Part shown: one piece after another, positions 39,487 through 48,504 of the stretch
Layout: each line of letters starts with the position of its first letter
How positions within the stretch are numbered: the first letter of the stretch is position 1
NCBI RefSeq assembly: GCF_017377505.1
Contig: NZ_JAFREN010000008.1
Span: 124,001-188,000 of the forward strand
Reading direction: 5' to 3'
Source of the DNA: Enterococcus sp. DIV0212c
Lineage (GTDB): Bacteria > Bacillota > Bacilli > Lactobacillales > Enterococcaceae
DNA: 64,000 bases
The notes under the pieces: model-generated
What the model saw: the letters and a program-made list of their open reading frames with translations, nothing else
Told to the model about the DNA's origin: nothing
Databases searched by the model: none
Translations under genes and position numbers: made by a program

Positions 39487-39539
39487 ATAGCCATCTATAA
39501 ACAGTTTTTATTCTCGTTTATAAATGGCTATTTTATTTT
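39487..39539 (+). terminator. terminator after the amidohydrolase
   Basis: AATAGCCATCTATAAAC and GTTTATAAATGGCTATT pair with a single mismatch, followed by TTATTTT. Confidence 0.85.
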
Positions 39540-39804
39540 GGATAGCAAAAAAAATATTAGTTACTATAATATTATTATGTAAACTTATTAGAGTAATCAA
39601 TTGTTTCTTGACGGAATAGGATAAGTGAGAAAATGCTTGTAGCATTTAATTGTGAACACATAATGTAAGGATTACACATAATAATAAACTTCAATATTCT
39701 CAATTAAAATAATTAATTGAGAATAAAAAGCTTAAACACTTGTTATTGTATGCGATTATATGATACTCTTTATTATATAATAAATAATATTGGAGGTACA
39801 TGAA
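39540..39804 (+). promoter_or_regulatory. 265-bp upstream region of npr with a long inverted repeat
   Basis: TATTCTCAATTAA (39695-39707) and TTAATTGAGAATA (39713-39725) are perfect 13-bp arms around AATAA, 80-110 bp before npr. No T tract follows, so an operator or mRNA hairpin is likelier than a terminator. A TTATTATATAATAA palindrome lies at about 39770-39783 and could overlap a -10. Canonical PerR boxes are not seen. GGAGG at 39792-39796 is the RBS. Confidence 0.5.
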
Positions 39805-41148
39805 ATGAAAGTTATTGTTTTAGGTTCATCGCACGGAGGCTACGAAGCAGTTGAGGAATTATTAAATCTTCATCCGGATGCAGAAATCCAATGGTACGAA
39901 AAAGGCGATTTTATTTCTTTTCTATCCTGCGGTATGCAGCTTTATTTAGAAGGAAAAGTAAAAGACGTTAACTCTGTTCGGTATATGACTGGCGAAAAAA
40001 TGGAGAGCAGAGGAGTCAATGTCTTTTCAAATACAGAAATCACTGCAATCAAGGCTGAAGATCATCAAGTAGTTGTGAAAGATCTGTTATCTGGAGATGA
40101 GCGTGTCGAAGAGTACGATAAACTAATCATCAGCCCAGGAGCGGTTCCGTTTGAATTGAATGTTCCAGGAAAAGAATTAGAAAATATCTATTTGATGCGC
40201 GGTAGAAAATGGGCGATCAAATTAAAAGCAAAAACTGTTGATCCTGAAGTGAACAATGTTGTTGTGATTGGCAGCGGATATATTGGTATTGAAGCAGCAG
40301 AATCGTTTGCAAAAGCTGGAAAAAATGTGACAGTTATCGATATTTTAGATCGACCTTTAGGCGTTTATTTAGATAAAGAGTTCACTGATGTTTTAACAGA
40401 CGAAATGGAAGCTAACAATATTAAGGTCGTAACAAACGAAACGGTTCAAAGCTACAAAGGTGATGGACATGTTCAAAAAGTTGTAACAGACAAATCAGAA
40501 TACGAAGCTGACCTTGTCGTTGTAGCAGTTGGAGTACGTCCAAATACTGGCTGGTTGAAAGACACATTAGAACTACACCCTAATGGTCTGATCAAAACAG
40601 ATGAATACATGCAAACAAGTGCTGCTGATGTCTTTGCAGTGGGTGATGCTACACTGATCAAATACAACCCGGGCGAAACGGAAGTTAATATTGCTTTAGC
40701 AACCAACGCGAGAAAACAAGGTCGCTTTGCGGTGAAAAACTTAAATGGTCCAGTAAAACCATTTCCTGGTATTCAAGGTTCATCAGGTTTAGCTGTCTTC
40801 GATTACAAATTTGCTTCTACAGGTATCAATGAAGAAATGGCTAAGAAATTAAATAAAACAACTAAGTCTGCTTTAGTCGTTGAGGATTATTTAATGGACT
40901 TCAACCCTGATAAACAAAAAGCTTGGTTCAAACTTGTATATGATCCTGAAACAACACAAATTTTGGGCGCTCAATTGATGTCAAAAGCTGATTTAACAGC
41001 TAATATCAATGCAATCTCTTTAGCAATTAAAGCAAAAATGACGATTGAAGATTTAGCTTATGCTGACTTTTTCTTCCAACCATCGTTTGATAAACCTTGG
41101 AATATTATTAATACAGCTGCATTAGCGGCAATGAAAAACGAACAATAA
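39805..41148 (+). CDS. npr: NADH peroxidase
   Basis: 447 aa from ATG 39805, the exact length of the E. faecalis NADH peroxidase, which this follows closely. It reduces H2O2 to water with NADH through a Cys42 sulfenic acid (FLSCGMQ). His10 of [10 protein letters not shown] is the other active-site residue. [21 protein letters not shown] binds NAD and [10 protein letters not shown] the FAD. The frame extends upstream to 39790, but the TGGAGG RBS selects 39805. A partner of nox in NADH-linked oxygen detoxification. Confidence 0.96.
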   Translation: MKVIVLGSSHGGYEAVEELLNLHPDAEIQWYEKGDFISFLSCGMQLYLEGKVKDVNSVRYMTGEKMESRGVNVFSNTEITAIKAEDHQVVVKDLLSGDERVEEYDKLIISPGAVPFELNVPGKELENIYLMRGRKWAIKLKAKTVDPEVNNVVVIGSGYIGIEAAESFAKAGKNVTVIDILDRPLGVYLDKEFTDVLTDEMEANNIKVVTNETVQSYKGDGHVQKVVTDKSEYEADLVVVAVGVRPNTGWLKDTLELHPNGLIKTDEYMQTSAADVFAVGDATLIKYNPGETEVNIALATNARKQGRFAVKNLNGPVKPFPGIQGSSGLAVFDYKFASTGINEEMAKKLNKTTKSALVVEDYLMDFNPDKQKAWFKLVYDPETTQILGAQLMSKADLTANINAISLAIKAKMTIEDLAYADFFFQPSFDKPWNIINTAALAAMKNEQ

Positions 41149-41158
41149 TCTTTAATTT

Positions 41159-41198
41159 AAAAAGACTTCAGAGAAGAAATTTTCTGTCGTCTTTTTTT
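41159..41198 (+). terminator. npr terminator
   Basis: AAAGAC...CAGA and TCTG...GTCTTT form an interrupted stem before a seven-T tract. Confidence 0.7.
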
Positions 41199-41253
41199 AA
41201 TAGGGAAAAAATGCTATTATTTAATTAAATAACTTGAAGTGGTGGGGACTTTG

Positions 41254-41730
41254 ATGACAATTAAACTAAAAGAAATGACTGCAGCTGATTATGAAAAATA
41301 TCTATCATTTGCAATCAAAGACTATGCGCAAGATAAAATTACAGCGGGAACTTGGAATCAAGAAGAAGCAATCAGCCTAGCAACGAAAAGTTTTAACGAA
41401 CTTTTGCCTGAGGGGAAAGAAACTAGAAATGAATTTCTTTATGCTATAGAAGAGGATTCGATTGATCAAAAGGTTGGATTTCTTTGGGTGCATTTAAATA
41501 AAACGCCTTATGATTCCAAACTATTCATTTATGATTTTATCGTGTTTGAAGAATTTAGAAAACTAGGTTATGGAAAACAAACAATCTATGCGCTTGTTGA
41601 GAAAGCTAAAGAAATGGACGTATCACAAATTGACTTGCATGTATTTGCTCACAATAAAGGTGCGATTCATTTATATGAACAAACTGGTTTCATAGCAACA
41701 GATATTAGCATGTCAAAGCAAGTAAAATAG
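41254..41730 (+). CDS. GNAT family N-acetyltransferase
   Basis: 158 aa from ATG 41254 (GGTGGGG upstream). The acetyl-CoA loop is visible as FEEFRKLGYGKQTIYALVEKAKEM, the R/Q-x-x-G-x-G/A motif of motif A. Motif B is HNKGAIHLYEQTGF. The acceptor is unknown. A decayed copy of its N-terminal part lies at 43.8 kb. Confidence 0.87.
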   Translation: MTIKLKEMTAADYEKYLSFAIKDYAQDKITAGTWNQEEAISLATKSFNELLPEGKETRNEFLYAIEEDSIDQKVGFLWVHLNKTPYDSKLFIYDFIVFEEFRKLGYGKQTIYALVEKAKEMDVSQIDLHVFAHNKGAIHLYEQTGFIATDISMSKQVK

Positions 41731-41742
41731 AAAGATTGTACG

Positions 41743-41868
41743 ATGACACTACCAAACTGGTCTGAAACAGTTCTTAAACAAGGTGTATATATCCATAATG
41801 TTGATTTGATGGAAAATTTTATGTTAAATGAGATTAAAGGTTATTTTACTAGAAATAGACTGGTGTAA
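41743..41868 (+). CDS. possible small protein or remnant, 41 aa
   Basis: ATG 41743 to TAA 41868. Plausible composition (MTLPNWSETVLKQGVYIHN at the start) and a terminator about 45 bases on, but no clear RBS. It starts 12 bases after the GNAT gene. Either a small cotranscribed gene or the remains of a larger one. Confidence 0.3.
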   Translation: MTLPNWSETVLKQGVYIHNVDLMENFMLNEIKGYFTRNRLV

Positions 41869-41913
41869 CGATTTAAAATATTTTTTAGAAGAACAGATTT
41901 TAACAACTTTATT

Positions 41914-41952
41914 AAAAAGAAGATAGGATATTTTTATTCTATCTTCTTTTTT
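41914..41952 (+). terminator. terminator after the GNAT region
   Basis: AAAAAGAAGATAG (41914-41926) pairs with CTATCTTCTTTTT (41939-41951). The next 200 bases are AT-rich promoter-like sequence with nothing else definable. Confidence 0.85.
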
Positions 41953-42151
41953 GTTTTCATTTTCAAAATAGCGATAATCATAGTCCAAAATATAACAATT
42001 ACTATTATTAAAATATAAAACGAATGTTCGATAATTCAATCATATAGATATATTAAAATTATATTTCGGTTAAAAAACTTAATTTATTATTTTTATTTAT
42101 ATAAAATAAATGTATACTTGGTGAAAATATGATTAAAGGAGATGTTAAAAT

Positions 42152-43774
42152 TTGAAAAAATCTATAAAGAGCTTATCAGCAATGCTATTACTTTCAGTAG
42201 TTATACCAACAAATGTCTGGGCTGAACCAATAATAACAGCTAATGAACAAACTGAGGTGTTAAAAGATATAGTTCCTACAATCGATAGCACTCAAAAAAC
42301 AGATAATTCGATAACTTCCCCCAGCACATTACACGAGAGTATAGATTCTTGGATGCCAGATCAACAATTGCAAAAAATTGTCTTAGGAACGTTAATCTAT
42401 ATAGGGACTTTGCCTCAAGATGCTATTGTATCGGATATAAGCAAAGAACATATGAAGAGTCTTGATTATATAGATATTTCTCTTGAAAAATATTTTATCA
42501 CAACTATACAAGGTTTAGAATATGCAGTTAATTTAACAAGCATAGCAATATATAATGAAGATTACGATGCTGCATTAAATTTAAATGACCTATTTGATTT
42601 GTCCCCGTTATATGAATTACCTTTGTCCAGCTTAGAGATTGATGGGTATTTACCTTATGATAGTGACTTTAAAACAATATTCATTCCATTCTTAACAAAT
42701 GCTGAAGCGAAGGGGATAACTCTCTCTATTTCAATGGATGGAGAATCTATTTCTAATTTAAATCAAACACTGATATTTACTGAGAAAAATTACGTGAATG
42801 CTACATATCTAATTACTGATTTTATCCAAGTACCTGAAAGTTTAGCTGCTCAGATAGAATATAAAATGAATACGAGACATAATACGATGAGTCTTATAAT
42901 AAATGGAATTCCGCTGACTTACCAAATTAATTATGATGATGCAACCAGATTAATTAACTTAAAATTATTGACACCAAATATCACCTATGATCAATTGATT
43001 GGAAAAAGTTATTTCCTTATAAACGATTTTAATAAAGATCCATACGGAAAAGAACAAACTACATTCTGGTTTGACAATGAAAATTTTTACGTATTTGAAT
43101 TTAAATTATTTAATGAAGTTTTGTTCTCACAGAGTGATGTGAGTGCGAAAGATTTAATCGTGCGCTATATTGATGAGTCTGGGAATGAGATTAATGATTC
43201 GCAGTTCATTAGCGGAAAAGTAGGGGACAGATACAATGCTACGACTACTCAATATAAGCTTGAAATTGATGGGTATACGTTAGATGAAGAGCAGCTTCCT
43301 AATAATGGAATTGGAGAGCTGAGTGATCAAGTTCAAACAGTCACATATGTCTATAAAAATAATCCGACTAAAGGGCAAGATGTGACTGTTAACTATGTTG
43401 ACGAAACAGGAAAAGCGATACACGATTCTCAATTAATCAGCGGAATTCTTGGAGAAAAGTATGATGCATCTTCAGAACAGTACAAATTAATCATTGATAA
43501 CTATGAATTAGATGAAGATAAACTTCCTAGAAACTTGACTGGAATTATAAGCGAACAAGCTCAAAATGTGACATATGTCTATAAACAAAAATTACCTTCA
43601 ACGTCATTTGAAGATCATCGTGACGAGGAAAGTAGCATAAAAGTTGAAGAAAATAGAGTCATTCCATCATTAGGTGAATCAGAACGACACAACTTTCTAA
43701 TCATAGGGTTCATTTTCTTATTTATTACTAGCTTTTTATATAAACGTAAAACAAGAAAAGTAAACAGAGGATAA
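42152..43774 (+). CDS. MucBP-domain surface protein
   Basis: 540 aa with a TTG start behind AAAGGAG. The signal peptide ends near NVWA (residue 24). Residues 60-330 are a domain with leucine-rich-repeat-like traces (LEYAVNLTSIAIYNEDYDA). Two MucBP domains follow at about 333-402 and 409-477, each starting VxYxDExG. The C terminus has a hydrophobic helix and KRKTRK tail like a sorting signal, but the motif before it reads IPSLGE instead of LPxTG. It may be anchored by a variant sortase, be only membrane-held, or be losing its anchor. Confidence 0.82.
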   Translation: MKKSIKSLSAMLLLSVVIPTNVWAEPIITANEQTEVLKDIVPTIDSTQKTDNSITSPSTLHESIDSWMPDQQLQKIVLGTLIYIGTLPQDAIVSDISKEHMKSLDYIDISLEKYFITTIQGLEYAVNLTSIAIYNEDYDAALNLNDLFDLSPLYELPLSSLEIDGYLPYDSDFKTIFIPFLTNAEAKGITLSISMDGESISNLNQTLIFTEKNYVNATYLITDFIQVPESLAAQIEYKMNTRHNTMSLIINGIPLTYQINYDDATRLINLKLLTPNITYDQLIGKSYFLINDFNKDPYGKEQTTFWFDNENFYVFEFKLFNEVLFSQSDVSAKDLIVRYIDESGNEINDSQFISGKVGDRYNATTTQYKLEIDGYTLDEEQLPNNGIGELSDQVQTVTYVYKNNPTKGQDVTVNYVDETGKAIHDSQLISGILGEKYDASSEQYKLIIDNYELDEDKLPRNLTGIISEQAQNVTYVYKQKLPSTSFEDHRDEESSIKVEENRVIPSLGESERHNFLIIGFIFLFITSFLYKRKTRKVNRG

Positions 43775-43835
43775 AGGTTGTTTTGTTGTGCTGATTTCTG
43801 AAATTCTGTATAGTTCAATTTCCTTTTCATACCTC

Positions 43836-43978
43836 ATTATGAAAAGCATTTTTCTTTTGCAATCGAAGGTTATGCGCATGATAAAATCACAGCTGGAATT
43901 TGGAACACGGAAGAAGTAATTACTTCGGTAACGAAAAGTTTTAATGAACTTTTGGCAGAGGGGGATAGCATGAGCTAA
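43836..43978 (+). pseudogene. remnant of a GNAT acetyltransferase gene
   Basis: The frame reads YEKHFSFAIEGYAHDKITAG onward to SFNELLAEG and then stops. Over 42 aligned residues 30 are identical to residues 13-54 or so of the intact GNAT at 41254-41730. The start codon, N terminus and whole acetyl-CoA-binding half are missing. It is a truncated paralogue left after duplication or recombination. Confidence 0.8.
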
Positions 43979-44020
43979 AAGACTATTTCGCTAAACTCGG
44001 GAAACGAAAAGTCTTTTAGG
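43977..44020 (+). terminator. hairpin after the GNAT remnant
   Basis: AAAAGACT and AGTCTTTT are complementary, with TTTCG / CGAAA extending the stem inward. The T tract is short. Confidence 0.5.
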
Positions 44021-44755
44021 GGTGTGCGAGAAAAAATGAGTTTTAAAACGAACGTTTACAGAAATGCTGCAGTATGGAAATATAGATAGCGAAAACTAAT
44101 ACATTACTGATCGGAGTTGTCAATGGAACGAAAAAGACTTTTGGATAAAACGAGTTTATTTGAAGTTGATAATTAGACTTTTTAGACATTACGAATTTGT
44201 GTTAGCATCAAGTGTTTGATTGAGGCTAAGAAGATCCTTTCCACGATTGTAAACTGTAAATTGTTTTACGAAAGTAAATATTTTATATGAGATGCGGCGG
44301 GCTTTTGCAGAAATGATGAATTGGTTTGCAAGAAAATATCTAAAGTTCATAAAAAAATTACTAAAGAGCTCAAAGAAAATAAATTTAGTCAAGAAGAAAT
44401 ATGTTTCATGGTTAAAAAACTCAGTCGGAAAATCATGGTGCGCCAGAAAATGATTTGTTTAATGATACTTGGTAATGACCATGAGATTAAAAACGGCCTA
44501 CAATAAAAAAGCTCGTGATTTAACACCGACTTAAGACGCTACAGTCTGATTGATATCACTTATTGTTTTCAGATGAAAACGCGTAAGATTATTTGGTCAA
44601 GTATCAAAAAATGGCTACAAAAAACGAATGATAAGTTCAATTGAGGTTAAAGGTAGGTTTAATACAAGTTTAAAACTACTTTGTATAATGTATATTATGT
44701 TAACTAGGATGTAATTGTTTTTTATTCCTCTGGGTCTGACTTCCCTTATCTTCAA
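44021..44755. other. gene debris, about 735 bp without an intact gene
   Basis: No frame here has a convincing RBS and length. Coding-like scraps occur: a 41-codon stop-to-stop frame ending FN at about 44517-44643 (QMKTRKIIWSSIKKWLQKT), a 61-codon frame at 44321-44506 and a minus frame at 44189-44392. Local composition and the neighbouring GNAT remnant suggest decay of older accessory genes. I cannot identify the parents. A TATAAT at about 44693 could start a plus-strand transcript toward the terminator at 44756. Confidence 0.5.
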
Positions 44756-44800
44756 AAAAAACTCAACCACTGCGTCAATTCGCTTGTGGTTGAGTTTTTT
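44756..44800. terminator. bidirectional terminator
   Basis: AAAAAACTCAACCAC (44756-44770) pairs perfectly with 44786-44800, with T runs on both strands. It can end the minus-strand small membrane protein transcript and any plus-strand transcript from the debris region. Confidence 0.88.
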
Positions 44801-44869
44801 ATTAAAATCGGATAACTGATCTGTTAAACATAGATATAAATGCGTAAATCATTAACACTATAATAAGAA

Positions 44870-45058
44870 TTAATGCTCTATCAACAAAGGCTTAACATTT
44901 ACACCTTTTTTCTTTTCCCAGCTATAGGTAGCTTTTTTAGATTTGTTGCCGAAAATAGCAACGAATACTAAAATCAAAACACTGATTAACAAAATCTCCA
45001 TTATAAGACCTTGCTGGATTCTTATATCATTAATAAATGTAAATCCTAAAACGTCCAT
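44870..45058 (-). CDS. small hydrophobic membrane protein, 62 aa
   Basis: Start ATG 45058 is preferred. AAGGAG lies upstream, and an extended -10 (TGCTAAAAT) lies near 45088-45096, which would exclude the longer frame beginning at 45091. An internal ATG at 45001 giving 43 aa is an alternative. One transmembrane helix (MEILLISVLILVFVAIFG) is followed by a basic tail (NKSKKATYSWEKKKG). The layout resembles small type I toxins or holin-like peptides, but I recognise no family. It faces a bidirectional terminator. Confidence 0.6.
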   Translation of the reverse strand: MDVLGFTFINDIRIQQGLIMEILLISVLILVFVAIFGNKSKKATYSWEKKKGVNVKPLLIEH

Positions 45059-45133
45059 TAAACAATCATTCTCCTTAACCTTTTCTTTCATTTTAGCATA
45101 TATAGATGTCAGAAAGAAGGATTAAAAGAGATG

Positions 45134-46594
45134 TTATAGTATGGGAGATAATAAACGTGAAAAGTTTTGTTTAAAACGTAACCAATGGGACTGTTCTTGA
45201 ACCATTTTATCAGTCAATAATTGACTCTCTGTCATGTCATTTTCAAAGATTTGTGTTAATTTCCAAGCAATACGTGTGTCGTAGATAAAAGTACTTACTT
45301 CAAAATTCAATGCGTAGCTTCTTATATCTTGATTTGTAGTGCCGACCATGCAAATCTCGTTATCGATGATCATTGTTTTCGCATGTAAAAAACCATTTTG
45401 ATACATATAGATCTTAACGCCTCGTTTGTGCAGGTAGTTCGCATAATACTGGGTTGCACGATAGATAAATGGATGATCCGGCATGCATGGAATCATAATA
45501 CGTACATCGATCCCTGAACGAACAGCAATCAATAAAGCGTTGATCATACTATCATCGGGAATTAAATAAGGTGTTTGGATCCAGACAGATTTCTCAGCAG
45601 ATAAAATCATTTTGATAAACCCGCTTTTCAAAATTTCTTCTTCAGAATCGGGTCCGTCAGAAACAACTTGTAACGCTAAGTTTCCGAGTTCACTGTCATC
45701 AGCAATTTGGAAATAGTTTTCTAAATAATCCATTTTATGTGAGTCGTGTTGTACAGAAGCGTTCCAGTCCATGATAAAAATCTCTTGTAGTGAGAAAACA
45801 GACGTTCCAACTAAACGGATATGTGTATCTCTCCAGTAACCAAATTTCTTACTTTCGCCTAAATACTGATCTCCTACGTTGAATCCACCAGTCCACCCTA
45901 TTTTCCCATCGATCACGACAATTTTACGATGCAAATGATAATTTAAGCGTGTTTTACTGATCATATTTTTAGAAGTAATAAACGGTGCTACTTTCCCACC
46001 TAAGGCAACAAATTTGGCAAAAAACTTTTTGTTTGCTCCTGGAGAACCCCAAGGGTCATAAATCAAATGAACGGCTACACCCTCTTTGACTTTTTCTCCT
46101 AATAAATCTAAAAACTGATTCCCTATACGATCGTTAAAAAAAGAATAATATTCGACATGAACTGTTTCTTTGGCCTGCCGGATATCTTCGAATAAAGCGT
46201 CAAATTTTTCTTTTCCATCAGTATAAATTTTTAGACTGTTTCGCTTGCTTAATGGTGAAGAATCCATATTTCTAAAGTATCTGTTTAGCACACGTGCATC
46301 GGTTAGCAAATTAATATCTAATTTACCGTCTGATTTTAGATTATCTTCATCAACCATTTTTTTGATTTCGGTAATTTTTTCTTTATCATGAGCGGTTAAA
46401 TTAAAGACCTTTTGCCCATTGATGCCACGTCCGCAAAAAAGATAAATGATAAATCCGATACCTGGTAAAAATAGTAATGTCATGATCCATGCTAAAACAC
46501 TCGAAATACTTCGTGGTTTTCTAAAAACAGTAATTAATGCTGCTGTTGTATTTAATAACAATAACCCCAAAAGTATGATGATAAAAATTCTCAT
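45134..46594 (-). CDS. cls: cardiolipin synthase
   Basis: 486 aa. Two N-terminal transmembrane helices (about 1-60) are followed by two phospholipase D domains. The HKD motifs are YHLHRKIVVIDGKIGWTGG (about residue 215-235) and FLHAKTMIIDNEICMVGTTN (about 400-420). It joins two phosphatidylglycerols into cardiolipin at the membrane. The start ATG 46594 has a rather distant GGGAG. In enterococci cls mutations are linked to daptomycin resistance; I see no obvious defect. Confidence 0.94.
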   Translation of the reverse strand: MRIFIIILLGLLLLNTTAALITVFRKPRSISSVLAWIMTLLFLPGIGFIIYLFCGRGINGQKVFNLTAHDKEKITEIKKMVDEDNLKSDGKLDINLLTDARVLNRYFRNMDSSPLSKRNSLKIYTDGKEKFDALFEDIRQAKETVHVEYYSFFNDRIGNQFLDLLGEKVKEGVAVHLIYDPWGSPGANKKFFAKFVALGGKVAPFITSKNMISKTRLNYHLHRKIVVIDGKIGWTGGFNVGDQYLGESKKFGYWRDTHIRLVGTSVFSLQEIFIMDWNASVQHDSHKMDYLENYFQIADDSELGNLALQVVSDGPDSEEEILKSGFIKMILSAEKSVWIQTPYLIPDDSMINALLIAVRSGIDVRIMIPCMPDHPFIYRATQYYANYLHKRGVKIYMYQNGFLHAKTMIIDNEICMVGTTNQDIRSYALNFEVSTFIYDTRIAWKLTQIFENDMTESQLLTDKMVQEQSHWLRFKQNFSRLLSPIL

Positions 46595-46848
46595 CTGATT
46601 TCAATTCTCCCTTAAATTACATAATATACTGATTATAGCAAAAACTATTGGTTCATCCAACAAATAACAATTTATATCATAAAAAAACTGAAATTTCGAT
46701 CAGATTTTTGTTTTTAATTTAACATAAGACTTTGCTTTCCATTTGTTATAACTAAAATTCTTTTTTATTTTGTCATTCGCTATTTTAATTCTCATAATGT
46801 TGTACTATAATATGCTGAACTGTTTAATGAAAAGAGGAATTATTAAAA

Positions 46849-47382
46849 ATGGATTTTAAAATGCTTGTCACGATTTTTGTGGTCAATTTTTCTTATATCA
46901 CACTTAATACAATTCGTTTTATGCTTACGATGAAAGGTTATCGCCTCATTGCTCCCCTAGTTAGTATGGCAGAGATCACGATTTATGTTTTAGGCTTGAG
47001 TATGGTGCTTAATCGTTTGGATAATCCGTTGAATCTGGTTGTTTATGCACTTGGGTATGCAGTCGGTATTAGTGTTGGAATCAAGATCGAAGATTATTTA
47101 GCTTTAGGCTATATTATGGTTACAGCCATTCTTCCTTCTTCTACAGAACAGCTGAATTTGCCAGAAATACTAAGAGAACATGGTTACGGAGTTACTCAGA
47201 GTTTTGGTGTAGGTCGCGAAGGTGAACGGATGATTTTAGAGATTCTTTCTCCTCGGAAAAATGAACGAAGTCTATACAAGCTAATCAACGAAAAAGAACC
47301 TAGAGCGTTTATCATATCTTATGAACCTAAGTTTATTTCCGGGGGATTTTGGACGAAAAAAGTGCGAAAAAGAAATAATTGA
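46849..47382 (+). CDS. UPF0316 / DUF2179 membrane protein
   Basis: 177 aa. Three transmembrane helices at about residues 7-25, 35-55 and 62-78 are followed by a cytoplasmic DUF2179-type domain (LPEILREHGYGVTQSFGVGREGERMILEILSPRKN). The family is widespread in Firmicutes and of unknown function. AAGAGG lies upstream of ATG 46849 and a TATAAT at 46806-46811 is a plausible -10. Confidence 0.85.
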   Translation: MDFKMLVTIFVVNFSYITLNTIRFMLTMKGYRLIAPLVSMAEITIYVLGLSMVLNRLDNPLNLVVYALGYAVGISVGIKIEDYLALGYIMVTAILPSSTEQLNLPEILREHGYGVTQSFGVGREGERMILEILSPRKNERSLYKLINEKEPRAFIISYEPKFISGGFWTKKVRKRNN

Positions 47383-47386
47383 TTAA

Positions 47387-47428
47387 ACAACGCTACTCGA
47401 TGTCCAGGAATCAAGTAGCGTTGTTTTT
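47387..47428 (+). terminator. terminator after the UPF0316 gene
   Basis: ACAACGCTACT (47387-47397) pairs perfectly with AGTAGCGTTGT (47414-47424), then T. Confidence 0.88.
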
Positions 47429-47471
47429 ACTTGCATAAACTAGTTAACATAATAAAATTATAGTCAATAGA

Positions 47472-48410
47472 TTAATGTTTGAAATAACTAAATGAGTTTA
47501 TTTGTGGTAAACAATCATCAAATAAACTACAGTATAATTGCTTTTTGAAAAATAGACGTTGATTTCTATTTTCAATTGTTGCCCATAATGCACATAACTC
47601 TACTTTAAGTTGCTCTAATATTTCTTGGATAGCTTCTGAAGGAGCATCTTTTTCGATCATTGGAACCGCAAGAATCAGCTTCTCCTCTTCGCTTTTCTTT
47701 AAATCTTGGGTCAATAACAATGCTTCTTGGAAAATATTTGTTTTCTCTGATACAGACTTGTTTCGTTTAACCGAGCGAAGCAATTTTTGAACTTGTGGGA
47801 TAAAATAATTGAGATCTACGTCGCCAATCAGTTTTTGTAAGGGTTCAAACTGTTTCGGTATCTCCTGACCTTTTGAAAGTAAACTGAAGTAGTTTGCTAA
47901 ATCAAATGGAAGTTGTTTTTCTCGGAAAATTGAAACAAAGTGCAGCGTGCTGTCCCCTACTTCTACTTTATTTAAAAAGTTAGGTGAGTTGTTCAAAGAA
48001 TCATCTACACCAAAAAAATAGTCTTCTGTTTCTTCATCAAAAAGCAGCGACCATAACCATTCACCAAATATGAAATAACTTAGGTTAGCGTCTTTTGCTA
48101 TGATTCTCTGGATTGATGTTGTTATTGAATTAGGAACAGTTATTTGGAACGCACGTTCAGAATAGATTGGAAATGTTAACGTGTATCTTCTGTTTTTTCG
48201 TTCAAGCAGATTGTTCTTAATCAGCTTGTCTAGATATAGCTCTATATTGCTATCTGTTGGAATATCAGCCTTTATTTGACGCAACATTACTTCTTGTTCT
48301 TTTCGTTCAAAAAAGTAAGTCACTATTTGCTTAAATAATGGATCAGAGACAAGCTTATTTAAGGCTTCTTGATAGTTAGTTGATCCAAAATAATAAGTTA
48401 CATTTTCCAA
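47472..48410 (-). CDS. hypothetical protein, 312 aa
   Basis: TTG start with a modest AAGAAAGAGTG upstream. The first 90 residues (KQIVTYFFERKEQEVMLRQIKADI...YLDKLIKNNLLERKNRRYTL) look like a winged-helix domain. The remainder is an all-helical region without membrane segments, Cys clusters or catalytic motifs I recognise. It is located beside ppaC and the pfl genes. Possibly a DUF1803-type protein, but I am not certain. Confidence 0.72.
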   Translation of the reverse strand: MENVTYYFGSTNYQEALNKLVSDPLFKQIVTYFFERKEQEVMLRQIKADIPTDSNIELYLDKLIKNNLLERKNRRYTLTFPIYSERAFQITVPNSITTSIQRIIAKDANLSYFIFGEWLWSLLFDEETEDYFFGVDDSLNNSPNFLNKVEVGDSTLHFVSIFREKQLPFDLANYFSLLSKGQEIPKQFEPLQKLIGDVDLNYFIPQVQKLLRSVKRNKSVSEKTNIFQEALLLTQDLKKSEEEKLILAVPMIEKDAPSEAIQEILEQLKVELCALWATIENRNQRLFFKKQLYCSLFDDCLPQINSFSYFKH

Positions 48411-48504
48411 AGTTCGGTCACTCTTTCTTGTTATAAATAATAGTAAAAACCACGGATGGCCTCTTAATTGCTCACCTGTGGTTTTTACTTAAAGATGTGT
48501 AATT

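Noticed and set aside
44189..44392. 67-codon minus-strand frame as a gene.
   Set aside because: No RBS or promoter and no recognisable domain. It may be a fragment of a decayed gene but cannot be supported.
44321..44506. 61-codon plus-strand frame in the debris region as a gene.
   Set aside because: No RBS, Lys-rich composition typical of AT-rich noncoding DNA, and overlap with an equally long minus-strand frame.
44572..44586. cre-like ATGAAAACGCGTAAG in the debris region.
   Set aside because: The right half fails the consensus and no promoter or gene follows.
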